Assembly: GCF_030849505.1 (NCBI RefSeq)
Contig: NZ_JAUJFI010000002.1
Location: 62,001 to 126,000 of the forward strand
Direction of reading: 5' to 3'
DNA from: Azospirillum isscasi
GTDB lineage: Bacteria > Pseudomonadota > Alphaproteobacteria > Azospirillales > Azospirillaceae
Length of the DNA stretch: 64,000 nt
The position numbers and the translations under genes were made by a program. Shown one piece after another: positions 28,278 to 36,446 of this stretch. Below the pieces are notes generated by a model, which saw only the letters and a program-made list of their open reading frames with translations, was not told the origin of the DNA and did not search any database. The stretch's first letter is position 1; the number at the start of each line of letters is the position of its first letter.

Positions 28278-28336
28278 GCAGGACGGCTTTCGAAGGATGG
28301 GGCCGGGTGACGGTGCGGAGAGGCCGGGCGCCCCGG

Positions 28337-28684
28337 TCAGCGGTTGCGGGTCGCCTTCCACAGGCCGGACCGTTCGGCCCCGGCGGCGATGCGGCGGTCG
28401 GCGATCTCCGTTTCGTCCACCTCGGCGATCCCGGCGTGCTTCAGGGCGCGCAGAAGGACGCTGCGGACGGTCGTGCCCTCCTCCTCGGCGCGGCGGCGGA
28501 CGGCGCGCTTGACGCTCTGCGGCACCATGGCGGCAAGCTGCACGTCAGGCTCGCGCCGGGCAGACTCGCCCCGGGCAGACTCACGCCGGCCAGACTCACA
28601 GCGTGCGGGCTCGCGCCGTACGGGCTGGGCCGCGGTGGCGCCGGACGGAACGGTGTTGGCGGGTCGGAAGGGGTCGTCGCGCAT
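28337..28684 (-). CDS. small basic protein, possible ribbon-helix-helix DNA-binding domain
   Basis: The 115-residue protein is in two parts. Residues about 20-47 are a degenerate five-residue repeat of the R-(R/C/G)-E-(S/P)-(A/G) type, encoded by a 15-bp tandem repeat. The rest reads VQLAAMVPQSVKRAVRRRAEEEGTTVRSVLLRALKHAGI, a beta strand followed by two helices as in ribbon-helix-helix (CopG/Arc-like) proteins. This is resemblance only. The ATG at 28684 has CAGGACC upstream. It precedes the hybrid kinase gene on the same strand by 59 bases and may share its transcript. Confidence 0.6.
   Translation of the reverse strand: MRDDPFRPANTVPSGATAAQPVRREPARCESGRRESARGESARREPDVQLAAMVPQSVKRAVRRRAEEEGTTVRSVLLRALKHAGIAEVDETEIADRRIAAGAERSGLWKATRNR
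28546..28620 (-). repeat. 15-bp tandem repeat inside the small basic protein gene
   Basis: Five imperfect 15-bp units, plus-strand consensus CAGACTCNCGCCGGG, start at 28546, 28561, 28576, 28591 and 28606. The second and third copies are nearest each other. The period is a multiple of three and encodes an Arg/Glu/Ser-rich five-residue repeat. Confidence 0.85.
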
Positions 28685-28903
28685 CGGTCCTGCCGTACAT
28701 GGTTCGAACGTCCGAAACCTTCCATGTTATGGTTAATTTCGTGTTAACCATGAAACCGCCAGCGGAGTCCGGTGGATCATGATACACCGGAATTGTGGTT
28801 GACCTGTACAATCCCGCACCGAACAGTGGCCGACCGGGCCTTCCGGACCCCCAGCGCCGGATCATCGCCCCCCTCGTACGGCCAGAGCAGAGGAGCGACG
28901 ACG

Positions 28904-30364
28904 TTGTCAGCACGCCCTTCGAAACGCCGCATCGCCATCATCGGGGCCGGCTTCACCGGCAGCGTCCTCGCCGCGCATCTGCTGCGCCACGTCGACGAGC
29001 CGACCAGCCTGCACCTGATCGAACGCACGCCGAGCGTGGGCGCCGGGCTTGCCTATTCCACGCCCAACGCCGCGCATCTGCTGAACGTGCGCGCCTACAA
29101 CATGAGCGCCTACCCCGACGACCCGCGGCACTTCCTCCGCTGGCTGTGGGCGCAGGACGACGGGGCGGGCGCGGTGCCGCCCAGCGGCCACGCCTTCGTG
29201 TCCCGGGCACGCTACGGCGCCTACATCCAGGACGTGCTGCGGGAGGCGGTGGCCGCCGCCCCGCGCCACGTCTCGCTCACCGTGTCGCAGGCGGAGGCGG
29301 TGGACCTCGCGTCGGACGCGCGGGGCACCCGGCTGCGGCTGGGCAACGGGACCAGCCTGTCGGTGGACACGGCGGTGCTGTGCGTCGGCAACTTCGCCCC
29401 CTCGCCGCCGCCGGTCCCGGCGCCGGAGGTGTACGCCTCCAGCCGCTACGTGGCCTCGCCCTGGGACTGGCCGGCGCTGGCCACCATCGCCCCGGATGCG
29501 CCGGTGCTGATCCTCGGGACGGGCCTCACCATGGTGGACACCGTCCTGTCGCTGGAGAACCAAGGGCACCGCGGCCCCGTCCTCGCCCTGTCGCGCCGCG
29601 GCCTGCTGCCGCAGACGCACGAGGAGACACGGCCCTTCAAGAGCTTCGTCCATCCGCAGGTGATGCCGCGCACCGTCCTGGACGTGATGATCGCCCTGAA
29701 GGCCGACCTGCGCCGCGCGCGGGAGACCGGATTCGACTGGAGGTCGGCCTTCGACGCGCTGCGCCCCTACCACCACCTGATCTGGAGCCATCTGCCGCCG
29801 GAGGAGCGGCGGCGCTTCCTGCGCCACGTCCGCCCCTATTGGGAGGTCCACCGCCACCGCATGGCGCCGGAGGTGGCCGCCCGCATCGCCGCGCTCCGCG
29901 CGAACGGACGGCTGGCCATCCGCGCCGGGCGCCTGCAGTCGCTGCGGCTGCGCCCGGACGGGGTGGAGGCGGCCGTCCGTGCCCGCGGGGCGGAGGGGAC
30001 CGTGTGGACCCGGACGGTGGGGGCCATCGTCAACGCCACCGGCACCGAATGCGATTTCAGCCGGATCGGCCATCCGCTGGTCAAGGCGTTGCTGACGCGC
30101 GGTCTGGCCCGCCCCGACCCGCTGCGGCTGGGGCTGGACGTCACGCTGGACGGCGCCCTGATCGGCGAGGACGGGCAGGCGTCGGACCGGCTGTTCGCGC
30201 TCGGTCCGGTCAGCCGCCCGCCCTTCTGGGAAATGACCGCGGTGCCCGAGCTGCGCAGCCAGTGCGCCAAGGCCGCCCAGCACATCGCCCGGCTCCGGCG
30301 GCCACCCTACGCCCTGGACGCTCTGGCGGAACCGGCCTTGGTGCACGCGCGGGCGGTTCCCTGA
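28904..30364 (+). CDS. FAD/NAD(P)-binding protein
   Basis: The 486-residue protein has an N-terminal dinucleotide fold (RRIAIIGAGFTGSVLAAHLLRH), a SVGAGLAYSTPNAAHLLNVRAYNMSAYPDDPRHFLRWL segment, and a second nucleotide motif, PVLILGTGLTMVDTVLSLENQGHRGPVLALSRRGLLP. This layout is that of the FAD-NAD(P)-binding (NAD_binding_9) family, whose substrates are mostly unknown. The TTG at 28904 is preferred because GAGGAG lies nine bases upstream and the protein then begins at the dinucleotide fold (LSARPSKRRIAII). It converges on a cupin gene 22 bases away. Confidence 0.86.
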   Translation: MSARPSKRRIAIIGAGFTGSVLAAHLLRHVDEPTSLHLIERTPSVGAGLAYSTPNAAHLLNVRAYNMSAYPDDPRHFLRWLWAQDDGAGAVPPSGHAFVSRARYGAYIQDVLREAVAAAPRHVSLTVSQAEAVDLASDARGTRLRLGNGTSLSVDTAVLCVGNFAPSPPPVPAPEVYASSRYVASPWDWPALATIAPDAPVLILGTGLTMVDTVLSLENQGHRGPVLALSRRGLLPQTHEETRPFKSFVHPQVMPRTVLDVMIALKADLRRARETGFDWRSAFDALRPYHHLIWSHLPPEERRRFLRHVRPYWEVHRHRMAPEVAARIAALRANGRLAIRAGRLQSLRLRPDGVEAAVRARGAEGTVWTRTVGAIVNATGTECDFSRIGHPLVKALLTRGLARPDPLRLGLDVTLDGALIGEDGQASDRLFALGPVSRPPFWEMTAVPELRSQCAKAAQHIARLRRPPYALDALAEPALVHARAVP

Positions 30365-30386
30365 CCGGATCGCCGCCCCTGCTCTC

Positions 30387-30884
30387 TCACCACGGGGTCC
30401 CGTCGCGGTGGCTGTAGCGGTCCGCCGTGCCGTCGTAGCGCAGGTCGTCGTCGGGGTAATCGACCTCGTCGCCGGCGGTGCGGTCGCCGACCTCCAGATA
30501 GGCCGCCGGCTCGCCGGAACGGTTGACGAGCTGGTGCCCGTCCGGCTTTCCGGCGGGGAAGCCAGCGCACATGCCGGGGCGCAGCAGGGTCTCGCCGGCG
30601 TCGGTGACCAGCGTCAGCTCGCCCTCCAGCACATAGACGAACTCGTCCTGGCGGGTGTGCCAGTGCCGCAGGGCCGAGGCCGCGCCGGGCTCCAGCCGGG
30701 TCAGGTTCACGCCGAAGTTGGTGATGCCCAGCGGGTTGCCCAGCCGCTTGCGCAGGCGCCCGGCGACCGCCGCGCGGAACGGTTCCGGGTAGCCGGTGAC
30801 ACCGGGCCGGGCCTCCACGGCGGCGGGGTCGAGAACCGGGGTTTCGGGCAAGGCCACGGGTTTGACGGTTGGCTTGTCGGACAA
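30387..30884 (-). CDS. cupin-domain protein
   Basis: The 165-residue protein has one cupin barrel. NLTRLEPGAASALRHWHTRQDEFVYVLEGELTLVTDAGETLLRPGMCAGFPAG is motif 1 with its histidines and glutamate, and GHQLVNRSGEPAAYLEVG is motif 2. These are the residues that bind a metal in active cupins. Such single-domain cupins, sometimes annotated as transcriptional regulators or isomerases, have varied roles. Start chosen: TTG at 30884 with AAGGGAG upstream; a GTG at 30902 has none. It is convergent with the FAD/NAD(P)-binding gene and divergent from the hydrolase-like gene at 31038. Confidence 0.85.
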   Translation of the reverse strand: MSDKPTVKPVALPETPVLDPAAVEARPGVTGYPEPFRAAVAGRLRKRLGNPLGITNFGVNLTRLEPGAASALRHWHTRQDEFVYVLEGELTLVTDAGETLLRPGMCAGFPAGKPDGHQLVNRSGEPAAYLEVGDRTAGDEVDYPDDDLRYDGTADRYSHRDGTPW

Positions 30885-31037
30885 AGGTGGGTCTCCCTTC
30901 ACCGGGGTTCGATACCGATCTCATGGATTGGTCCGGAGCCGTCACTCTAGGCTATCGGGCACGGATGGGCCATCCGGCCTGTTGAATCCGCCGGCTGGGG
31001 ACCATCATCGGGGCATGGACCATCGGAAGGGGGGAAA

Positions 31038-31688
31038 ATGCGCATGGAGACGACGCTCTACGTTCCACCGCTCGGCCTTGCGGGTCAGTTCGGCGCGCCC
31101 GCCGGATACGAGGCGGTGGTGGTCTTCGCACACGGCACCTCCAGCGGGCGGAAAAGCCCGCGCAACGTCCGCGTCGCCTCCCGCCTGCGCGCGGCGGGAT
31201 TCGCCACACTGCTGATGGACCTGCTGACGGAGGAGGAAAAGGCCGACCCCGCCAACTTGTTCGACGTGCACCGCCAGTCCGAACGCCTGCTGCTGGCCGT
31301 CCGCCACCTGCGCGCCACCACCGACATCGAGCGCAGGCCCATCGGTTTCTTCGGCGCCGGGTCCGGGGCGGCGTCGGCGCTGATCGCCGCGGGGCGCGCC
31401 GCCGAGCATGACGGGATCGGCGCCGTGGTGTGCCGCGGCGGACGGCCCGATCTGGCGGAGGAATGGTTGAACGCCGTCGCCGCCCCCACCCTGCTGATGG
31501 TCGGCGGCAAGGATGCTCCGGCGCTGGACCTCAACGCCGACGCCTTTTCCCGGCTGCACTGCGTCAAGGCGCTGGAGGTCGTGCCGGGGGCGGGCCGCCT
31601 GTTCGAGGAGACGGGGAAGCTGGACCAGGTGGCGGATTCCGCGCGCTCCTGGTTCACCACCCATCTGCTCAAGGCTGCCAACGGCTGA
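31038..31688 (+). CDS. dienelactone-hydrolase-like alpha/beta protein with missing catalytic residues
   Basis: The 216-residue alpha/beta-hydrolase fold is closest to the group that accompanies or is fused to phosphoribosyltransferases: VVVFAHGTSSGRKSPRNVRVASRLRAAGFATLLMDLLTEEE, then GAVVCRGGRPDLA and LLMVGGKD. The usual nucleophile elbow Gly-x-Ser-x-Gly reads GAGSG, with Gly108 at the serine position and a Ser at 109. The usual final histidine (GATHLFEE in relatives as I remember them) reads GAGRLFEE, with Arg187. Asp159 is kept. It therefore looks like a pseudo-enzyme or a diverged active site. GGAAGGGGGG precedes the ATG. Confidence 0.82.
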   Translation: MRMETTLYVPPLGLAGQFGAPAGYEAVVVFAHGTSSGRKSPRNVRVASRLRAAGFATLLMDLLTEEEKADPANLFDVHRQSERLLLAVRHLRATTDIERRPIGFFGAGSGAASALIAAGRAAEHDGIGAVVCRGGRPDLAEEWLNAVAAPTLLMVGGKDAPALDLNADAFSRLHCVKALEVVPGAGRLFEETGKLDQVADSARSWFTTHLLKAANG

Positions 31689-31766
31689 GCGCGGGTCGAC
31701 AGGGGAACCGATGCGGGCTAACTCTGGTTCACCTTCCCGCACCGCAGCATTCCGACCGGACCCTCC

Positions 31767-32603
31767 ATGCCCCAGCTCGAAATCATCAGCCGGTCCCCCT
31801 CCGGACCGGCCAAGCCCGTGCCTCTGCTGTTCGTCCATGGCGCCTTCTGCGCCGCCTGGATCTGGGACGTGCATTTCCTGCCCTGGTTCGCCGAACGGGG
31901 GTGGGAGGCGCACGCCGTGTCGCTGCGCGGCCACGGCGCCAGCGAGGGGCGGGAGCGGCTGCACGGCTTCGGCATCGCCGACTATGTGGAAGACGTGCTG
32001 GCCGCTGCGGACGCCTGCTCGGCGCCGCCGGTTCTGGTCGGCCACTCCATGGGCGGCATGGTGGTGCAGCGGGCGCTGATCCGCCGCCGTCTGCCGGGGG
32101 CGGTGCTGATGGCCTCCGCGCCGCCCCACGGACTGTGGGAATCCACGGTTGGGCTGGCGTGGCGCGATCCCTACGTGTTCCAGCAGATGGGCATGCTGAT
32201 GGCCTTCGGTTCCCGCGCCGTCGACCCGGAGGCGGTGCGCCGCGCCATGTTCTCCGACCGGGTGCCGCTGGAGGAGGCCCGGCGCTACGAGCCGCTGATG
32301 CAGGAGGAGTCGCAGCGCGCGGCCCTGGAGATCGGCGGCTGGATCCCCTTTCCGCCCCTGCCCGACCGGAGCATCCTGGTGGCCGTCACGGGGGCGGCGG
32401 AGGATTTGCTGGTCCCGGCCGATCAGGTGCGCGCCACCGCCCGCGCCTTCCGGACGGAGCCGGTCTTCTTTCCCGGCATGGGGCACAGCCTGATGCTGGA
32501 ATCCGGCTGGGAAACGGTCGCCCGCCACATCGTGGACTGGGTGGAGGCGGCGGTGCCCGGGGCAACGGGCCGGGAGACGGGCGCACGCGCCGCCGCCGAC
32601 TGA
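31767..32603 (+). CDS. alpha/beta hydrolase
   Basis: The 278-residue alpha/beta-hydrolase has a complete-looking triad. The oxyanion segment is LLFVHGAFCAAWIWD. The nucleophile Ser is in LVGHSMGGMVVQ, the acid in TGAAEDLLVP, and the His in FPGMGHSLMLE. The cap region is short and Met/Arg-rich. The substrate is not predictable; relatives include esterases and lysophospholipase-like enzymes. It follows the triad-less hydrolase-like gene on the same strand after 78 bases, so the two may be co-expressed. It is convergent with the chemoreceptor gene, 22 bases away. Confidence 0.88.
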   Translation: MPQLEIISRSPSGPAKPVPLLFVHGAFCAAWIWDVHFLPWFAERGWEAHAVSLRGHGASEGRERLHGFGIADYVEDVLAAADACSAPPVLVGHSMGGMVVQRALIRRRLPGAVLMASAPPHGLWESTVGLAWRDPYVFQQMGMLMAFGSRAVDPEAVRRAMFSDRVPLEEARRYEPLMQEESQRAALEIGGWIPFPPLPDRSILVAVTGAAEDLLVPADQVRATARAFRTEPVFFPGMGHSLMLESGWETVARHIVDWVEAAVPGATGRETGARAAAD

Positions 32604-32625
32604 TCGGCGCGGCGCGCGGCACGGT

Positions 32626-34311
32626 TCACTGGGTGCGCAGAGTGCGCAGGAAGCTTCCCACCTCGCCGTTCAGGGCCTCCGACTGCTGCGCCAGTTGCCG
32701 GGAGGCTTCCAGCACGGCGTAGGCCATCCGGCCGCACTGGTCGGCGGCGGCGGTGACGCCGGAGATGTCGCGGGCCACGTCGCGCGTCACCCCGGCGGCC
32801 TGCTGCACGTTGCGGCTGATCGCCTGGGTTGCCGCCCCCTGCTCCTCCACCGCCGACGCGATGGTGCTGGCGATGCCGTTCACCTGCTCGATCACGCGCG
32901 CCACGCCGCCGATCTCCTCCACCGCGCCGTCGGTGGCCGCCTGGATGGAGCCGATCTGCTGGGCGATCTCCTCCGTGGCCCTGGCGGTCTGGCTGGCCAG
33001 GCTCTTCACCTCCCCGGCGACCACGGCGAAGCCCTTGCCGGCCTCGCCGGCGCGGGCCGCCTCGATGGTGGCGTTCAGCGCCAGCAGGTTGGTCTGCGAC
33101 GCGATGTCGTTGATGAGGTTGACCACGGTGCCGATGCGCCCGACCGCCTCCGCGAGCCCCGTCACCTTGCCGGTCGCCCGTTCCGACGCGGTGGCGGCGT
33201 CGCGCGCGATGCGGGAGGCGTCGGCGACGCGGCGGCTGATCTCGCCGACCGAGCCGGACAACCGCTCCGTCGCCGTGGCCACGGTCTGGACATTGGTGGA
33301 GGTCTGTTCCGTCGCCGCCGCCACGGAGTTCGCCAACCGGTCGGTCTGACCGGCGGCCCGCGTCATTTCCTGGGCCTCGCGTTCCATCGCCTCGGTTTCG
33401 ACGCTGACGGACTTCATCACCTCGCCGACGCTCCGTTCGAACCGTTCCGCGAGGCCGGCCAGCGTGCGGCGCTTGTCATCCTCCGCGCGGCGGGCGGCGG
33501 CGGCCTGATCGGCCTCCAGGCGGAGCTTCTCCTCCGCGTTGCTGAGGAACACCGTCGCGGCGCTGGCCATGGCGCCGATCTCGTCGCGCCGGCCCGCCTC
33601 GGGGAAGGAAACCGAGAGGTCGCCGCCGGCCAGGGCGTGCATGCGGGTGCTGAGGCTGCGGATCGTCGCGCTGAGCCTCACCCCGACCAGGGCGATCAGG
33701 AGGACCGCCGGCAGCGCCAGCACCCCGGCCAGCGCCAGCACCGTCCACAGCGTGTTCAGGAAGGCGCTGCGGATGTCGCCGATGAAAACCCCCGTGCCGA
33801 TGTAGATGTCCCAGGGCTTGAAGATCTTGACGTAGGACAGCTTGCGCGCGGTCTCCTCGCTGCCCTGCGTGACGTTCCAGAAATAGCTGTAGGTCCCCTG
33901 TCCATCGGCTTTGGCGATCCTCGCCATGTCCATCAGGATCGGTGCGCCGTTGGCGTCCTTCACGCCGGAAATGTCCTGTCCCATCAGCTTCGGGCTGGGA
34001 TGGGCGAAGCCGAAGCCGTCCAGCGTGACCGCGAACAGGTATTCCTGCCCGCCGTAGCGCATCCCCAGAAGCGACCGCTTGAAGCGGGCCTGCGCCTCCT
34101 CCCGGGTGATCTGCCCGGCGGCGGCCTCCGCCTCATACGTGGCGGCCATGCTGTGGGCGGCCTCCACCATGAAGCGCAGGGACTGCACGCGGTCATCGTG
34201 CATGCGCTGGTAATTCAGCCACAGGCCGGCACCGACGATGGCCGCCGACGCGATGCTCGCCAGCGCCACCAACCCCCATAGTTTCGAGCGGATGGACAAA
34301 TTATCGAACAT
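32626..34311 (-). CDS. methyl-accepting chemotaxis protein with single Cache domain
   Basis: The 561-residue chemoreceptor has membrane helix 1 at about residues 7-32 and a periplasmic sCache_2-type domain to about 190 (MEAAHS-like start, [60 protein letters not shown]). Helix 2, HAMP ([22 protein letters not shown]) and a cytoplasmic signalling coiled coil follow, with the tip [39 protein letters not shown]. Related Cache domains bind small carboxylates. No CheB/CheR-tethering pentapeptide is seen at the C-terminus. GGAAAGG precedes the ATG at 34311. It lies 232 AT-rich bases downstream of the kinase/response-regulator modules on the same strand. Confidence 0.95.
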   Translation of the reverse strand: MFDNLSIRSKLWGLVALASIASAAIVGAGLWLNYQRMHDDRVQSLRFMVEAAHSMAATYEAEAAAGQITREEAQARFKRSLLGMRYGGQEYLFAVTLDGFGFAHPSPKLMGQDISGVKDANGAPILMDMARIAKADGQGTYSYFWNVTQGSEETARKLSYVKIFKPWDIYIGTGVFIGDIRSAFLNTLWTVLALAGVLALPAVLLIALVGVRLSATIRSLSTRMHALAGGDLSVSFPEAGRRDEIGAMASAATVFLSNAEEKLRLEADQAAAARRAEDDKRRTLAGLAERFERSVGEVMKSVSVETEAMEREAQEMTRAAGQTDRLANSVAAATEQTSTNVQTVATATERLSGSVGEISRRVADASRIARDAATASERATGKVTGLAEAVGRIGTVVNLINDIASQTNLLALNATIEAARAGEAGKGFAVVAGEVKSLASQTARATEEIAQQIGSIQAATDGAVEEIGGVARVIEQVNGIASTIASAVEEQGAATQAISRNVQQAAGVTRDVARDISGVTAAADQCGRMAYAVLEASRQLAQQSEALNGEVGSFLRTLRTQ

Positions 34312-34543
34312 GGCAACCTTTCCGACAGCGGCGCGACGATGTGGGATTGCGCGCCAGCCGTTCATCTGCCGGAATTCTATCGGGCCAATGGTAACCCATT
34401 CATTAATGGCTTTACTTCATGACCAATACTCAATAGACGTGAATGCTCATTTTTTGTTCATTTTTCTTTGTTTCTTTTGATAGACACTTGATGACTACCT
34501 TATGATTATAAAATTAGCGTGACTCGGTTGTTTTCTGTCCCGC

Positions 34544-36421
34544 TCACGCCCCGGGCGCTGCTTTCTGCGTCAGGACGAGGAACACCTTCTCCTCGAGCTG
34601 CTCCGGGGTGAAGGGCTTGGCGATGTAGGCGCTGACATTGTGGGCCAGAGCGCGCTCCACCGCCTTCAGCGTGGCGAGAGCCGTCACCATCAGGAATGGC
34701 ACGTCGCGCCGCACCTCGCGCACGCGGCGCAGCACGTCCAGGCCGCTGGCCTTCGGCATCATCCAGTCGCAGACGATCAGGTCGTATTCCTCCTCTCCGG
34801 CCAGCCGGACCAGCGCCTCCTGCCCGTCCGCCGCGGTGTCGATGTGGCCGATGCCCAGTTCGCGCAGCACCGATTCGACGAAGTGGCGCGGCCCGTCCTC
34901 GTCATCGACGACCAGCGCGCGGATCGCGCTGAGGTCGATGAAGGGCACGCCGATCACCCCCAGAGCCCCCCGCATCCAGGAGGCGCGGGCCGACCGCTCC
35001 TTGCCGCCGGCGGCCCCCAGCAGGAAGGACCGCACGAAGCGCGGGCGGTGCACCTGCCGGTACAGCGCCTTGGCGACCGCCGCCCGGCTCTTGCCGCGGC
35101 AGAAGGCGCCGTCCCCGGCCAGCCGCACCATCTCCAGCACCGTGTCGGGGTTGGGCTCGTCCTTGCCCTGAAGGGGGCTCAACAGGCGCTGGGTGCGGAT
35201 GAAGGCGTTCTGGATATCGTCGATCTGCCCGGCCATATGCTCGCGGGCGTCCTCCGCGAAAACGCTGTCGAGCACCAGCTTCTGCACCTCCGCCAGCCCC
35301 TTCAGCTTCTCGGTCTTCTCCTTCCAGCAGTCGAGCAGGCGCCCGGCGAAGTCCCGCCCGTCGAAGAACTGGTTCAGGTAGCCGTTCACCGCCCGCTCCG
35401 CGCTGGGCGACAGGGGCATCTTCTGAAGGACGAAGAGGATGCGGAGCTTTTGCATCAACGTCCGCCCCTTGGTGATCTCGGGCAGCGTGTCCTCGTTGAC
35501 GAGCAGCGCGCTGCGCCGTTGGAGCGCCGCCTCCGTCCGGGCGCCGCCGAAATAGCCCTCCCCGGTGCGCAGCCGTTGCGAAATCTGGCTCAGCGCCATG
35601 ATTTCCCGCTGCACCGCCTCCACGCCGAACAGGTCGCCGGCACTGGTGATGGTGAAGCGGTCGGGCTTCGACAACTCGCGGCGCAGCGCGAAGATCAGGC
35701 TGTCGCTCAGCACCGGCACGGCCGTGCGGCGCACCAGCTTCTCCAGCGCCTGGAACACCGGCGGCGCCTCGTCCGGCAGGGGCTTGTCCCCGGCGATCAG
35801 CGACACGATCATGTCCACCCGGTCCACGAAGGGCGCGTCCAGCGAGCAGGAGGCGGTGCCGGTGTCGCTGCGCAGGATCTCGCCCAGCAGCCGGTCGAGC
35901 GGCGCCAGCGCGTCCGGGTCCTCCAGGTTTTCCGCCAGATCCAGCAGCAGCCGCGCCTTCTCGGCGAAGCTGCGGCCCTGGTACAGGTGCGTGGTCAGCG
36001 CCGCATCGACCAGGAAGCGCCCGGTGAAGGCGTCGCGCGAGGCGATCAGCCGTTCCGCCGTGGCGGCGTAGGTGGCGGGCGTCAGTTCCGGCGGCTGGGC
36101 GTCCTTCAGCCGCTCCCGGGTCAGCCGGGCGACCTCGTTGACGAGCGCGGTCAGCGCGCCCTTCCGGTCCATCGCCCGTTCGGCCTGTTGCAGGATGGCG
36201 ACGAAGGTCGGGATGTTGGACAGGCTCTGCTGGTGGCGGGGGGAGTGCAGCAGTTCGGTCGGGGTCAGCGCGTTCTCGTCGAAATAGCGCTGGCAATGCC
36301 GGCCGATGCTGTCGCGGCCCTGCGGGGTGTAGAAGTCTTCCGGAGTCCGGCAGACGGCGGCGTCCATCCCGCCATCGGCGTCGATGTCCCGGCTGTCCGC
36401 GATGCGCTGGTCCGATGCCAT
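34544..36421 (-). CDS. response regulator with long unknown N-terminal helical region and C-terminal receiver
   Basis: In this 625-residue protein the receiver is at the C-terminus (about residues 500-620): IRALVVDDEDGPRHFVESVL, acceptor Asp552 in LIVCDWMMPKASG, MVTALATLKAV and the KPFTPEQLEEKV lysine. The preceding ~490 residues are helical, without membrane segments, and match no domain I know. They share motifs with the second regulator at 39193: TPTELLH, GRDFAGRLL, and QNAFIRTQRLL followed by AFCRGKSRAAVAKAL. An internal repeat is suggested by GRSFAEKARLLLDLAE and GRTLMQKLRILFVLQK, each followed by a helix of type L-x3-L. It starts 25 bases after the hybrid kinase stop, with AAGGGC upstream. 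Confidence 0.88.
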   Translation of the reverse strand: MASDQRIADSRDIDADGGMDAAVCRTPEDFYTPQGRDSIGRHCQRYFDENALTPTELLHSPRHQQSLSNIPTFVAILQQAERAMDRKGALTALVNEVARLTRERLKDAQPPELTPATYAATAERLIASRDAFTGRFLVDAALTTHLYQGRSFAEKARLLLDLAENLEDPDALAPLDRLLGEILRSDTGTASCSLDAPFVDRVDMIVSLIAGDKPLPDEAPPVFQALEKLVRRTAVPVLSDSLIFALRRELSKPDRFTITSAGDLFGVEAVQREIMALSQISQRLRTGEGYFGGARTEAALQRRSALLVNEDTLPEITKGRTLMQKLRILFVLQKMPLSPSAERAVNGYLNQFFDGRDFAGRLLDCWKEKTEKLKGLAEVQKLVLDSVFAEDAREHMAGQIDDIQNAFIRTQRLLSPLQGKDEPNPDTVLEMVRLAGDGAFCRGKSRAAVAKALYRQVHRPRFVRSFLLGAAGGKERSARASWMRGALGVIGVPFIDLSAIRALVVDDEDGPRHFVESVLRELGIGHIDTAADGQEALVRLAGEEEYDLIVCDWMMPKASGLDVLRRVREVRRDVPFLMVTALATLKAVERALAHNVSAYIAKPFTPEQLEEKVFLVLTQKAAPGA

Positions 36422-36446
36422 GCCCTTGATCCACCCTAACCCTGTG

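Noticed and set aside
25014-28310. A long open frame of about 1098 codons on the plus strand opposite the large hybrid kinase
   Set aside because: It is the mirror of a high-GC coding frame. Its translation is low-complexity (Arg/His/Gly/Gln-rich) with no domain, while the minus strand encodes an unambiguous kinase.
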